A DNA stretch of 13,527 bases from NCBI GenBank assembly GCA_050010255.1, contig JBEKLJ010000089.1:1-13527 (forward strand). The letters run 5' to 3'. This document shows positions 1 to 7,686 of the stretch, one piece after another. The stretch is from JBEKLJ01 sp050010255. GTDB lineage: Bacteria; Acidobacteriota; Terriglobia; Bryobacterales; Bryobacteraceae. The position numbers and the translations under genes are program-made. The notes under the pieces are model-generated. The model saw nothing but the letters and a program-made list of their open reading frames with translations. It did no database searches and was not told the DNA's origin. Each line of letters begins with the position of its first letter. Position 1 is the first letter of the stretch.

Positions 1-123
1 CTCCTCGCAGGTAGCGCAGTGCACCACCATCCGGAAGTCGGGCTCAGTGTCCAGAAGCTGGCTGAGGCTCTCCCGAAAGAGCGCGTGGTCGTCCAGCAGT
101 AACAGCCGGGTTCTCGCCGTCAT
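1..123 (-). CDS. Response regulator, receiver domain N-terminus (partial)
   Basis: The first 41 codons of a response regulator run off the left edge of the window. The translation begins MTARTRLLLLDDHALFRESL, the beta1 strand, acidic pair and alpha1 start typical of NarL/FixJ-family receiver domains; the two Asp residues are the Mg-binding acidic pocket. The phospho-acceptor Asp and any DNA-binding HTH would lie outside the window. The ATG at 121-123 lies inside the end of the upstream histidine kinase gene, giving an 80-nt overlap in another frame. A GGAGA sequence about 12 nt upstream could act as ribosome site, so translation is probably coupled. It is presumably the cognate regulator of that kinase. 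The NarL/LuxR output domain is inferred from the receiver type only. Confidence 0.85.
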   Translation of the reverse strand, partial: MTARTRLLLLDDHALFRESLSQLLDTEPDFRMVVHCATCEE

Positions 124-1549
124 CGCCTGTCCAGGTCTCCTCGTCCTGCTCCGTGGCCGGAGTCAGAACCACCGCAAAACAGCATCCGGAGGGTTGGGGC
201 TCGTATCGGACGTCCCCGCGGAACGCGCGCACGAACGCCCTCGACAAGTACAGTCCCAAACCAGTCGCGGCAGCGCCCTGCTGGAAGGGCTTGAACAAGT
301 GCTCAGGCTTCGCGACGCCGTGTCCCTTGTCAATGAACCGAACCACGACAGCGTCTCCCTCCGAGGATAGTCTGACAATCAGTTCCCCGGTGCGCTGACC
401 CTCCATCGCGCGCTGGCTGTTCTTCACGAGGTTCAAGAACGCCTGCAGCAAAGCCTGGCGCTCAGCCCAGACCGGAGGGACGTCCTCGGGCAGGTCCCAG
501 CGAATAGAAATCCCCGCATCGCGCAGCTCCGGCTCGATCACGATTCGCAGTTCCTCGAGCACCGAATGCACATCGATACGCTCGGCTTCGAGCCGCTTGG
601 TTTGCCGCAGCTCCAAGCCCGCCATGCGCCCCAAGGCTTCCACCAGGCCGGCGAGAGCCACGAAATCCTCATTCCGGGACAAGATCTCCTCGCGCGCCAG
701 CTTGGAGTGGACTGCCGCGATGGCGCCGCAAATGTTGCGGATCTCGTGACACACCGCGCTCACAACGATTTTCGATCCGGCCAGCAATTGCTGGAGGCTG
801 TACTCCTCGCGGTCACGAAGTTCCTCGGAACCGTCGAATACAACGGCGGCAAGCCGGGGGCCAGACGCCGTCTTGTACGTCGAGAACCATATCTGTGCCA
901 GAAACACTTCGCCATCCTGGCGCCGGCCTCGGCACTCCATGGTGGTTCGGAAGAGCGACACCTGCTGGCTGAGTGGCACGCTCGCCAGCGCCGGCAGGTA
1001 GCGCGCGACTGGCTGGCCTTCCAGCTTGCCCTGATCGACGCCGAGCAGCCTGTGCGCAGCCTCATTGGCAAGCAGAACCTTCCTGTCCATATTCAGCGTG
1101 AAGATACTCGCCGGGCTGCTTTCGATCAGAACCCGCAGTTGTTCCTCTGCTTCGCGACGCAGTTCTGCCTGCTGCTCCAGTTCCGCCAGGTGCTGGTCCG
1201 CCAGCCGCCGGTTCCGCACCGACCCAAAAACGTAGATGCCTGCGCCAAGAAACGCGGCAAACGTGAGGATCAACCTCGGCACACCGAGCTGCACGGTCCA
1301 GGGGAAAGCACCAAAGGCCTCACTCAGGCCCGTGCAGAGCGCCGCCACGGCGGCGATCTGCCAACGCGTGAGATGAGCGCCTACCATCAGCATCGGAAAC
1401 AGATACAGGAAGCCGAACGAGATGTTGACGTCAAAACGCCAATCGACAAGCGCAATGATCGCAATCGCCACAGCGGCCCGTCCCAAGGACGCTGAGCGGC
1501 TGCCGTGCAGGAAGCTCGAGAGCGATGCCTGCGGCATGATTGGATTCAC
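44..1549 (-). CDS. Membrane-bound PAS sensor histidine kinase
   Basis: This is a 501-aa sensor kinase. Hydrophobic segments at about residues 24-38, 44-60, 63-80 and 91-110 suggest an N-terminal multi-pass membrane sensor. A coiled-coil-like stretch (about 115-140) leads to a PAS domain (about 137-245). The H-box reads VSAVCHEIRN with the phospho-accepting His at 268. The catalytic ATPase domain has an N-box around LVKNSQRAM (Asn377), a G1 box DKGHG (407-411), an F-box LFKPFQQG and a G2 box TGLGLYLS (429-436). It should autophosphorylate His268 and pass phosphate to the regulator encoded just downstream. The kinase fold ends near residue 465; the remaining tail is hydrophilic and largely overlaps the regulator's start. 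The GTG at 1549 has a GAGAGG only 3 nt upstream; an in-frame ATG at 1537 is an alternative start, but then the spacing is long. The signal sensed is unknown; the divergent efflux operon suggests metal or envelope stress. Confidence 0.93.
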   Translation of the reverse strand: MNPIMPQASLSSFLHGSRSASLGRAAVAIAIIALVDWRFDVNISFGFLYLFPMLMVGAHLTRWQIAAVAALCTGLSEAFGAFPWTVQLGVPRLILTFAAFLGAGIYVFGSVRNRRLADQHLAELEQQAELRREAEEQLRVLIESSPASIFTLNMDRKVLLANEAAHRLLGVDQGKLEGQPVARYLPALASVPLSQQVSLFRTTMECRGRRQDGEVFLAQIWFSTYKTASGPRLAAVVFDGSEELRDREEYSLQQLLAGSKIVVSAVCHEIRNICGAIAAVHSKLAREEILSRNEDFVALAGLVEALGRMAGLELRQTKRLEAERIDVHSVLEELRIVIEPELRDAGISIRWDLPEDVPPVWAERQALLQAFLNLVKNSQRAMEGQRTGELIVRLSSEGDAVVVRFIDKGHGVAKPEHLFKPFQQGAAATGLGLYLSRAFVRAFRGDVRYEPQPSGCCFAVVLTPATEQDEETWTGDDGENPAVTAGRPRALSGEPQPASGH

Positions 1550-1566
1550 GTGCCTCTCTTATCCAT

Positions 1567-1589
1567 TTTAGCGAAGCAGCCCCGCTAAA
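1567..1589. promoter_or_regulatory. Perfect 7-bp dyad, operator-like, at kinase promoter
   Basis: TTTAGCG at 1567-1573 and CGCTAAA at 1583-1589 form a perfect inverted repeat with a 9-nt spacer, centred 29 nt upstream of the kinase GTG start. It overlaps a TAAAAT (minus strand, 1570-1565) that would serve as a -10 box for the kinase gene; no convincing -35 was seen. The size and symmetry fit a dimeric regulator's operator. A short RNA hairpin in the kinase leader is the alternative. Which protein binds it cannot be read from the sequence. Confidence 0.4.
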
Positions 1590-1612
1590 GACTCGCTTCC
1601 TTGCGATGCGGA

Positions 1613-1629
1613 AGATCTAGCCGAAAGAT
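1613..1629 (+). promoter_or_regulatory. GAAAGAT box 1 (17-bp direct repeat copy)
   Basis: AGATCTAGCCGAAAGAT at this site recurs at 1722-1738 with two mismatches, in the same orientation, 109 bp away. This copy lies 64 bp upstream of the kinase start. Internally each box carries two GAAAGAT-like heptamers 13 bp apart (here a weaker GGAAGAT, then GAAAGAT), a layout common for response-regulator dimers binding direct half-sites. Binding by the regulator encoded at 1-123 is inference. Confidence 0.4.
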
Positions 1630-1721
1630 AGATGAGCCCCACAGAACGCTTTCAGGCCCGCCATAGCAGCCGGGCGCTCGCCTGCACCAGCACGGGCACT
1701 GCGTCATCGGAGGGAACCGAA

Positions 1722-1738
1722 AGATCTAAACGAAAGAT
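1722..1738 (+). promoter_or_regulatory. GAAAGAT box 2 (17-bp direct repeat copy)
   Basis: AGATCTAAACGAAAGAT here matches box 1 at 15 of 17 positions. With the preceding GA it gives two exact GAAAGAT heptamers (1719-1725 approximately, and 1732-1738) separated by 6 bp. It lies about 100 bp upstream of the outer-membrane channel start at 1839. A TCGACA (1766-1771, 5 of 6 matches to the -35 consensus) sits just downstream, but no good -10 follows, as expected for an activator-dependent promoter. One box per divergent transcription unit suggests coordinated control. Confidence 0.4.
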
Positions 1739-1838
1739 GTGCCGTAATCACCGAACGAAGCTAGCTCGACACGGCCCGGACTCATAGACTAAGGCAGGTA
1801 TTGCTATGCCTTCCACAGCGGCGGGAGTCTGGTGAAGC

Positions 1839-3416
1839 GTGTCCGACAGGAAGGAGCAGAGGGACGCAGTTCGGATGTCGCAGAAGCGCATACGCCGGAG
1901 GAACAGGAACAAGTTGAAGCTTCCCACTGTGAGGCCCATAGCCGCTTTGTTCGGGCTCGTCACCGCGACGATGCTGCTGCTCGCGGTGTTTGCCGATCCG
2001 AGGTCAGGTGAAATCGCCTCGCCTGGGTCGCTTGGCTTGGCATTCCTGGCACTCGTCGCGATGACGGGCGCCGCACTGTACGCTGATTCCCGATTTCGAG
2101 CCAAGCGCCAAACTGACAGCGCTCAGCTCTTGGGCGCACGCCGCCGTTATTGGCACTCTCTGCCGGGCGTTCTGTGGCAGCTCGGTGTTGCGATTCTCCT
2201 GACCGCTTGCTTGAACGAGTCTGCTCAGGCACAGACTCCGTATACCTGGCAGCAGATCCGCGACAAGTTCGAAGCGAGCAATCCGACATTGCAGGCAGCT
2301 CGAATCGGCATCGATGAATCCCGGGCAGAGGAGATCACGGCGTATCTGCGCCCGAACCCCTCGATCACTTCGACCATCGACCAGATGAACCCTTTCACCG
2401 GAAACCCGTATCGTCCGTTCGCGAACGCGCTTCCGCTTGTCTCGGCAGGCTACTTGTACGAGCGCCACCACAAGCGGGAATTCCGGCGCGCGAGCGCACA
2501 GGAGGCGACCGCGATCGCGCAGTCCCAACTCGCCGATCAGGAAAGGACTCTTCTGTTCAACTTGCGGAATGCGTTCGTCCAGACCTTGCAGGCAAAGGCA
2601 ATCCTCGCACTGGCAAGAGAGAACCTCGGCTACTATGACCGCGTGCTGGCGGTCAGCCGCGATCGCTACAATGCGGGCGACATCGCGCGGGTGGATCTGG
2701 ACCGCCTGGAGCTGCAGCGCGTCCAGTACGAATCCGATCTGCAAACAGCGGAAGTGAACGTCCGGACGGCGAAGATCCAGTTACTGACTTTGCTGAACGA
2801 CCGGACCCCGATAGAGCAGTTTGATGTAACGGGGCCGTTCGATCTTACCGAACAGATTCTCCTTCTCGACGAGCTTCGCAAGATGGCGCTCGAAACCAGG
2901 CCCGATCTCAGGGCCGCCCTTCAGTCGATTGAGAAGGCAAAGACCGACCACCGTCTTGCCGTGGCCAATGGCTCTACCGATCCGACCTTCTCCATGGATT
3001 TCGCCCGAAACCCTCCCATCCCCGTCTACATCGGCCTCAGCGTGTCGATTCCGCTGCGCATCTTCGATCGGAACCAGGGAGAGAAGCTGCGCACTCAACT
3101 GGACATTCGCCGCAACGAGCGGCTGAGAACCGCGGCCGAGGCACAAGTTTTCAGCGATATCGACTCCGCGTACGCGACCTTGAACAGCAATCTGGCCCGG
3201 CTGCGGCCTTACAAGGCGCAGTATTTGCAGCAGGCAGTGCGAATCCGGGACACCATCACGTACTCGTATCAGCGCGGCGGAGCGTCGCTACTCGATTTTC
3301 TTCAGGCCCAGCAGGACTATCGGGGCGTGCAAGTGAGCTATTTGAACCTGGTCGGAGCTTATCTGAATGCCGCCAATCAGCTCAACCTGGCGGTGGGTCG
3401 TGAGGTGATCCAATGA
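1839..3416 (+). CDS. Outer-membrane efflux channel (TolC/CzcC-like OEP family)
   Basis: This TolC-family outer membrane factor is the exit duct of the tripartite pump encoded by the next two genes. Two OEP repeats are visible (about residues 140-320 and 345-520), rich in the heptad-like helices of the periplasmic tunnel, for example the RDRYNAGDIARVDLDRLEL segment and the matching SYQRGGASLLDFLQAQQDY segment. The secretion signal is oddly internal: a hydrophobic stretch at about 109-123 is followed by LTAC (121-124), a possible lipobox, and by SAQAQ, a possible signal peptidase I site near 131. Upstream of it lie two further hydrophobic segments (about 34-52 and 63-82) that family members normally lack. 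The GTG at 1839 has no well-placed ribosome site; ATG at 1875 has GAGGG 11 nt upstream. The true start may be later still, or the first 90 codons may be a separate small membrane protein. The stop overlaps the adaptor start (ATGA). Confidence 0.9.
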   Translation: MSDRKEQRDAVRMSQKRIRRRNRNKLKLPTVRPIAALFGLVTATMLLLAVFADPRSGEIASPGSLGLAFLALVAMTGAALYADSRFRAKRQTDSAQLLGARRRYWHSLPGVLWQLGVAILLTACLNESAQAQTPYTWQQIRDKFEASNPTLQAARIGIDESRAEEITAYLRPNPSITSTIDQMNPFTGNPYRPFANALPLVSAGYLYERHHKREFRRASAQEATAIAQSQLADQERTLLFNLRNAFVQTLQAKAILALARENLGYYDRVLAVSRDRYNAGDIARVDLDRLELQRVQYESDLQTAEVNVRTAKIQLLTLLNDRTPIEQFDVTGPFDLTEQILLLDELRKMALETRPDLRAALQSIEKAKTDHRLAVANGSTDPTFSMDFARNPPIPVYIGLSVSIPLRIFDRNQGEKLRTQLDIRRNERLRTAAEAQVFSDIDSAYATLNSNLARLRPYKAQYLQQAVRIRDTITYSYQRGGASLLDFLQAQQDYRGVQVSYLNLVGAYLNAANQLNLAVGREVIQ

Positions 3417-4552
3417 ATCGTAACCTCTTCGTGGAAACCATTGTATGCGCCGTCTTTGCGCTTGCGCTCGCCGGCTGCGGCGGGAGAGTCAGCGCGAATT
3501 CGGCCGCCGAGGCGCCGCCGCCGGCAACGGTCGAGCGCGCCCCGGACAGCAGCATCGCCAAGGTGAGCCATCCGGAGCGGTTTCCTCTCGCCGCGGCCGA
3601 AGAACACGTTTCAGCGCCGGATTTGAGAGCCACTGGTGTCGTCAGTCCGGATGTGTCCCGAAGCATCCCGGTGATCTCTCTGGCTTCGGGCCGGGTGGTG
3701 GACATTCGTGCGCGGATCGGAGACAGCGTTACCAAGGGCCAGCTCTTGATGCGCGTGCAAAGCTCGGAGGTGGCGCAGGCGTTTTCCGACTACCGGCAGG
3801 CGATGGCCGATGAGACTCTCACACGAGCGCAATTCGAACGCGCCAAGGTTCTGTTCGACAAAGGGGCGATCGCCCAAAGGGACCTGGAGGTGGCGCAGGA
3901 TGCCGCCACCAAGGCCGCGGTCACCGTGGAGACGGCGCGGACGCGCCTGCGGCTGCTGGGCGCCGATGCGGACCACCCCAGCGCGCTGATCGACATCTAT
4001 GCTCCCGCCAGCGGGGTCATCACTGAACAGAACGTGACCGCCGCCTCCGGTGTGAAGACTCTCGACAACTCGCCGAACCTCTTTACGATCTCAGATCTCT
4101 CGAAGGTCTGGATCATGTGCGATGTGTATGAGAACGACCTTCGGTATGTGCACATCGGCGAGTATGCCGACATCCGTATGAGCGCCTACCCCAACCTGGT
4201 CCGCAAAGCCCGCATCGGCAATATCAGCCCGATCCTCGATCCCAGCATTCGCACAGCGAAGGTTCGGCTGGAAGTTCACAATCCAGGGATGTTGCGGCTG
4301 GGCATGTTCGTCACCGCGACATTTCACGGGTTGGATTGGGCAAGACACGCAAAAGTTCCCGCCACGGCGGTCCTGCATTTGCATGACCGCGACTGGGTCT
4401 ACGCGCCGATAGGCGGCGGTCAATTCCGGCGCCTGGAAGTGGTGGCCGGAAACATGCTTCCCGGCAACATGCAGGAAATCGTCTCTGGAATCGGCCCGGG
4501 CCAGCAGGTGGTGGCGAACGCCCTCGTATTGCAGAACACCGTGGAACGGTAA
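3413..4552 (+). CDS. RND efflux periplasmic adaptor lipoprotein (CzcB-like)
   Basis: This 379-aa membrane fusion protein bridges the RND pump and outer-membrane channel in the periplasm. A lipoprotein signal peptide ends in LAGC, giving lipidation at Cys22. The first lipoyl/barrel-sandwich half is at about 88-118 (SGRVVDIRARIGDSVTKGQ), the alpha-hairpin at about 119-183, and the second lipoyl half at about 194-230 (IYAPASGVITEQ). The beta-barrel follows (about 231-305, with NPGMLRLGMFV) and the membrane-proximal domain runs to the C-terminus. The layout and motifs match HlyD_D23/CzcB-type adaptors of heavy-metal RND systems. The ATG sits in an ATGA overlap with the channel gene, and the TAA stop shares its last A with the pump's ATG, so all three are probably translated as a coupled set. 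There is no His-rich metal-binding extension, so the sequence of this protein does not reveal the metal. Confidence 0.95.
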   Translation: MNRNLFVETIVCAVFALALAGCGGRVSANSAAEAPPPATVERAPDSSIAKVSHPERFPLAAAEEHVSAPDLRATGVVSPDVSRSIPVISLASGRVVDIRARIGDSVTKGQLLMRVQSSEVAQAFSDYRQAMADETLTRAQFERAKVLFDKGAIAQRDLEVAQDAATKAAVTVETARTRLRLLGADADHPSALIDIYAPASGVITEQNVTAASGVKTLDNSPNLFTISDLSKVWIMCDVYENDLRYVHIGEYADIRMSAYPNLVRKARIGNISPILDPSIRTAKVRLEVHNPGMLRLGMFVTATFHGLDWARHAKVPATAVLHLHDRDWVYAPIGGGQFRRLEVVAGNMLPGNMQEIVSGIGPGQQVVANALVLQNTVER

Positions 4553-7500
4553 TGATCCGTGCGCTCATTGACTTCGCGCTGGACAATCGATTTCTCGTCC
4601 TCGCGATCGCAGTCCTGCTGTTCGCATGGGGTCTCATTTCCTTTCACCGGTTGCCGGTCGAAGCGTACCCCGACGTTGCGAACAACTATGTTCAAGTGAT
4701 CACCCAGTGGCCGGGTCGGGCCGCCGAAGAGGTGGAGCAGCAGGTTACGGTCCCGCTCGAAACCGTGATGAACGGCATTCCTCACCTGGCCCATCTGCGG
4801 TCCATGTCCCTCTTTGGCCTCTCCAGCCTGATGCTCATCTTCGACGATGAGTCCGACAATGACTGGAACCGCCAGAAGGTCTTGGAAAGACTCTCGCAGG
4901 TGAACTTGCCAACCGGACTGCAACCGCAAATGGGAACGGACTGGAGCCCCGTCGGGCAGATCTACTTCTACCACCTGATCAGCACGAATCCGCAGTACGA
5001 CGTGATGGAACTGAAGTCGCTCGAAGACTGGGTTCTCGAGAAGCAGTTCAGGTCCGTGCCCAACGTCGTTGACGTCTCGAGCCTCGGCGGCATGATGCGC
5101 GAGTATCAGGTCCGCGTCGATCCGGACAAGCTGGTCGCCTACGGGCTGAGCATCGCCCAGGTCGAGCAGCAACTCGCGAACAACAACGTGAATGCGGGAG
5201 GGAGCTTCATCGAAGCGGGGCTCCAGCAGATCAACGTTCGAGCCGTCGGACTGGTGACCAACGTCCAGGATATAGAGAACACCGTCATCAAGACCCAGAA
5301 CGGGACAGCGCTGCGCGTCAAAGACATCGCCGTGGTGGCGCAGGGCCCGAAGATCCGGCTTGGCAAGAACGGCAGGGCCATTCACCGCGCCGACGGGAGG
5401 ATCATCGATTACGACGACGTGGTTGAAGGTATCGTGCTGCTGCGCAAAGGAGCGGAAGCCGAGTCCACCCTAAGGGGTATTCAAGCCAAGGTCAAGGAAC
5501 TGAACGATCATATTCTGCCCCCCGGCGTGAAGGTCGTTCCATTTCTGGATCGAAGCGACCTGGTCCACTACACGACGCACACCGTGCTACGCAACCTCAG
5601 CGAGGGGATTCTTCTGGTCGCGGTGGTGCTGTTTCTGTTTCTGGGCAATGTTCGCGGCGCGTTGATTGTGGCCCTGACGATCCCGTTTTCGCTGCTGTTC
5701 GCATCCATCTGCCTCGATCTGAGGCACATTCCGGCGAACTTGCTGTCGCTGGGCGCACTGGATTTCGGCATGGTTGTCGATGGCACGGTCGTGATGGTCG
5801 AAAACATCGTCCGTCACCTGAGCCGACGCGAAGCCGGCACGGTGGGCGAGCGCATTCGCGTGGCCGCCCACGAGGTCCAGCGTCCCGTCTTCTACGCGAT
5901 CGCCATCATTATCACCGCGTACATACCGATCTTCACGCTGCAGCGCGTAGAGGGCCGCCTCTTCAAGCCCATGGCCTGGACGGTAGCCTTTGCGCTGTTG
6001 GGCGCACTGTTGTTCTCCATGGTCATCGCTCCCGTGCTGGCCAGTCTCCTGCTGAGGAAAGGCGCGCGCGAGTGGCGCAATCCGATCATGGGCTTTCTGA
6101 CGTCCCGCTATCGCACGGCTGTGAGATGGGGCATCCGCCATCGTTGGGCGCCTATCGGAGTGGGCGTACTCGGGGCTGCCACGGCGGCCTATTTGGCTTT
6201 TGGCGGGGCCATCGGTTCCGAGTTCCTGCCTCACCTGGACGAAGGCGCCATCTGGGTCCGCGGCACGCTGGCGCCGAGCACCGGGCCATCGGAGGGCATT
6301 CGCGTGGCGGACCAGGGCAGGCGCGTGCTTGCATCGTTTCCGGAGGTCACGGTCGCAACCAGCCAGGTCGGGCGTGCCGACGACGGAACGGACACGACCG
6401 GCTTCTTCAACACGGAATACTTCGTGGACCTGAAGCCCAGGGACCAATGGCGCCCCGTTTTCCACCAGGACAAGGACGCACTCATCGTCGCGATGAATCG
6501 CGAGCTCGAGAGGATACCGGGCGCGATCTGGAACTTCTCTCAACCCATCGCCGATAACATGGAAGAGGCGGTCAGCGGCGTCAAGGGGCAGCTTGTCGTG
6601 AAGATCTATGGCGACGACCTGAGCCTGCTCGAAAAGAGAGGCCAGCAAATCGTCGACATCATGCAGGGGGTGCGCGGGATCGTGGACCTCGGGTTGTTTC
6701 GCGTTCTCGGCCAGCCGAACCTCAACTTCGTCGTGGACCGGCCGACAGCCGCCCGGTATCAGATCAATGTGGCCGATATTCAGGACGCGATCCAGACGGC
6801 CGTCGGTGGCAGCCCTGTCAGCCAGGTGCTCCAGGGCGAGCAGCGCTACGACCTGGTGGTGCGCTATCTGGCGCCCTACCGCGATACGAAGGAGGCGATT
6901 CAGAACATCCGGCTGCTGGCGCTTTCCGGTGAGCGCGTCTCTCTCGCGCAGCTCTGCAGAGTGAACGTGACGGACGGCGCCTCCGAGATCTACCGGGAAG
7001 CAAATCGGCGCTATGTGGCCATCAAGTACAGTGTCCGGGGCCGCGATCTCGGGAGCGCCGTCGAGGAGGCCATCACCAAGGTCAGCCGCCAGGTGAAGCT
7101 GCCGTTCGGGTATGCCATCGACTGGGCCGGTGAATACGAGAGCGAAAAGCGGGCCGCGGCCCGGTTGGGCGTCATCGTGCCCATCACCGTCCTGCTGATC
7201 TTCATCATCCTCTATACGATGTTCAAGTCCTTCAAGTGGGCGCTGTTGATTATGGTCACTTTGGTGCTGGCACCGATTGGCGGCGTGCTGGCGTTACTGG
7301 TCACCGGCACCAATTTCAGCGTCTCTTCGGGCATCGGGTTCCTGGCGCTGTTCGGGGTGTCAGTCCAAACCGGGGTGATCTTGATCGAGTACATCAACCA
7401 GCGCCGTGCGCGCGGGTTCTCGCTTGAAGACTCCGCGGTCGAGGGAGCCGTGCTCAGACTCCGCCCCATCATAATGACGATGCTGGTGGCCACGCTGGGA

Positions 7501-7686
7501 TTGCTGCCCGCCGCTCTGTCGCACGCGATCGGTTCCGACTCGCAGCGGCCCTTTGCGATCGTCATTGTGGGCGGGCTCATCTCCGACCTGCTGCTGAGCA
7601 TCTTCCTGCTGCCGACCCTGTACGTGTGGGTGGCCGGCGACCGCGATGTGCTCCCCGCCCGGGAGACGCATTTCGACCAGATCTAG
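4552..7686 (+). CDS. czcA: Heavy-metal-type RND efflux pump (CzcA/CusA family)
   Basis: This 1044-aa inner-membrane antiporter has the usual RND length and plan: one membrane helix at about 10-30, a large periplasmic loop, helices from about 350, a second loop after about 560 and a closing helix bundle. The TM4 motif is GALDFGMVVDGTVVMVEN, with acidic residues Asp404, Asp410 and Glu417. This is the Asp/Asp/Glu arrangement of CzcA-type (HME) pumps for proton relay; CusA-type pumps carry Ala at the first position. The periplasmic NMEEAVSGVKG stretch is also HME-like, and I see no clear equivalent of CusA's methionine relay. It should export divalent cations (Zn/Co/Cd/Ni type) through the adaptor and channel encoded upstream, powered by the proton gradient. 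Gene order channel-adaptor-pump is that of czcCBA. The symbol denotes family, not proven orthology. Its TAG stop overlaps the first base or bases of an inverted-repeat element. Confidence 0.94.
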   Translation: MIRALIDFALDNRFLVLAIAVLLFAWGLISFHRLPVEAYPDVANNYVQVITQWPGRAAEEVEQQVTVPLETVMNGIPHLAHLRSMSLFGLSSLMLIFDDESDNDWNRQKVLERLSQVNLPTGLQPQMGTDWSPVGQIYFYHLISTNPQYDVMELKSLEDWVLEKQFRSVPNVVDVSSLGGMMREYQVRVDPDKLVAYGLSIAQVEQQLANNNVNAGGSFIEAGLQQINVRAVGLVTNVQDIENTVIKTQNGTALRVKDIAVVAQGPKIRLGKNGRAIHRADGRIIDYDDVVEGIVLLRKGAEAESTLRGIQAKVKELNDHILPPGVKVVPFLDRSDLVHYTTHTVLRNLSEGILLVAVVLFLFLGNVRGALIVALTIPFSLLFASICLDLRHIPANLLSLGALDFGMVVDGTVVMVENIVRHLSRREAGTVGERIRVAAHEVQRPVFYAIAIIITAYIPIFTLQRVEGRLFKPMAWTVAFALLGALLFSMVIAPVLASLLLRKGAREWRNPIMGFLTSRYRTAVRWGIRHRWAPIGVGVLGAATAAYLAFGGAIGSEFLPHLDEGAIWVRGTLAPSTGPSEGIRVADQGRRVLASFPEVTVATSQVGRADDGTDTTGFFNTEYFVDLKPRDQWRPVFHQDKDALIVAMNRELERIPGAIWNFSQPIADNMEEAVSGVKGQLVVKIYGDDLSLLEKRGQQIVDIMQGVRGIVDLGLFRVLGQPNLNFVVDRPTAARYQINVADIQDAIQTAVGGSPVSQVLQGEQRYDLVVRYLAPYRDTKEAIQNIRLLALSGERVSLAQLCRVNVTDGASEIYREANRRYVAIKYSVRGRDLGSAVEEAITKVSRQVKLPFGYAIDWAGEYESEKRAAARLGVIVPITVLLIFIILYTMFKSFKWALLIMVTLVLAPIGGVLALLVTGTNFSVSSGIGFLALFGVSVQTGVILIEYINQRRARGFSLEDSAVEGAVLRLRPIIMTMLVATLGLLPAALSHAIGSDSQRPFAIVIVGGLISDLLLSIFLLPTLYVWVAGDRDVLPARETHFDQI

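Noticed and set aside
566..1495. 309-codon open frame on the plus strand opposite the histidine kinase
   Set aside because: The minus-strand kinase has every domain motif; the plus-strand translation has no recognisable domain. It is an antisense shadow in GC-rich DNA.
1791..1806. Possible sigma54 promoter (GGCAGGTATTGC) before the efflux operon
   Set aside because: The GG-to-GC spacing is 8 nt instead of the required 10, and the regulator's receiver is NarL-like, not NtrC-like.
4420..5385. 321-codon open frame on the minus strand opposite the RND pump start
   Set aside because: The translation is rich in His/Asp/Arg as expected of a mirrored frame, has no domain, and lies opposite a well-conserved pump gene.
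5587..6648. 353-codon open frame on the minus strand opposite the RND pump
   Set aside because: It is composed of mirror-frame residues (Arg, His, Gln, Asp), has no signal or domain, and lies opposite conserved RND helices.
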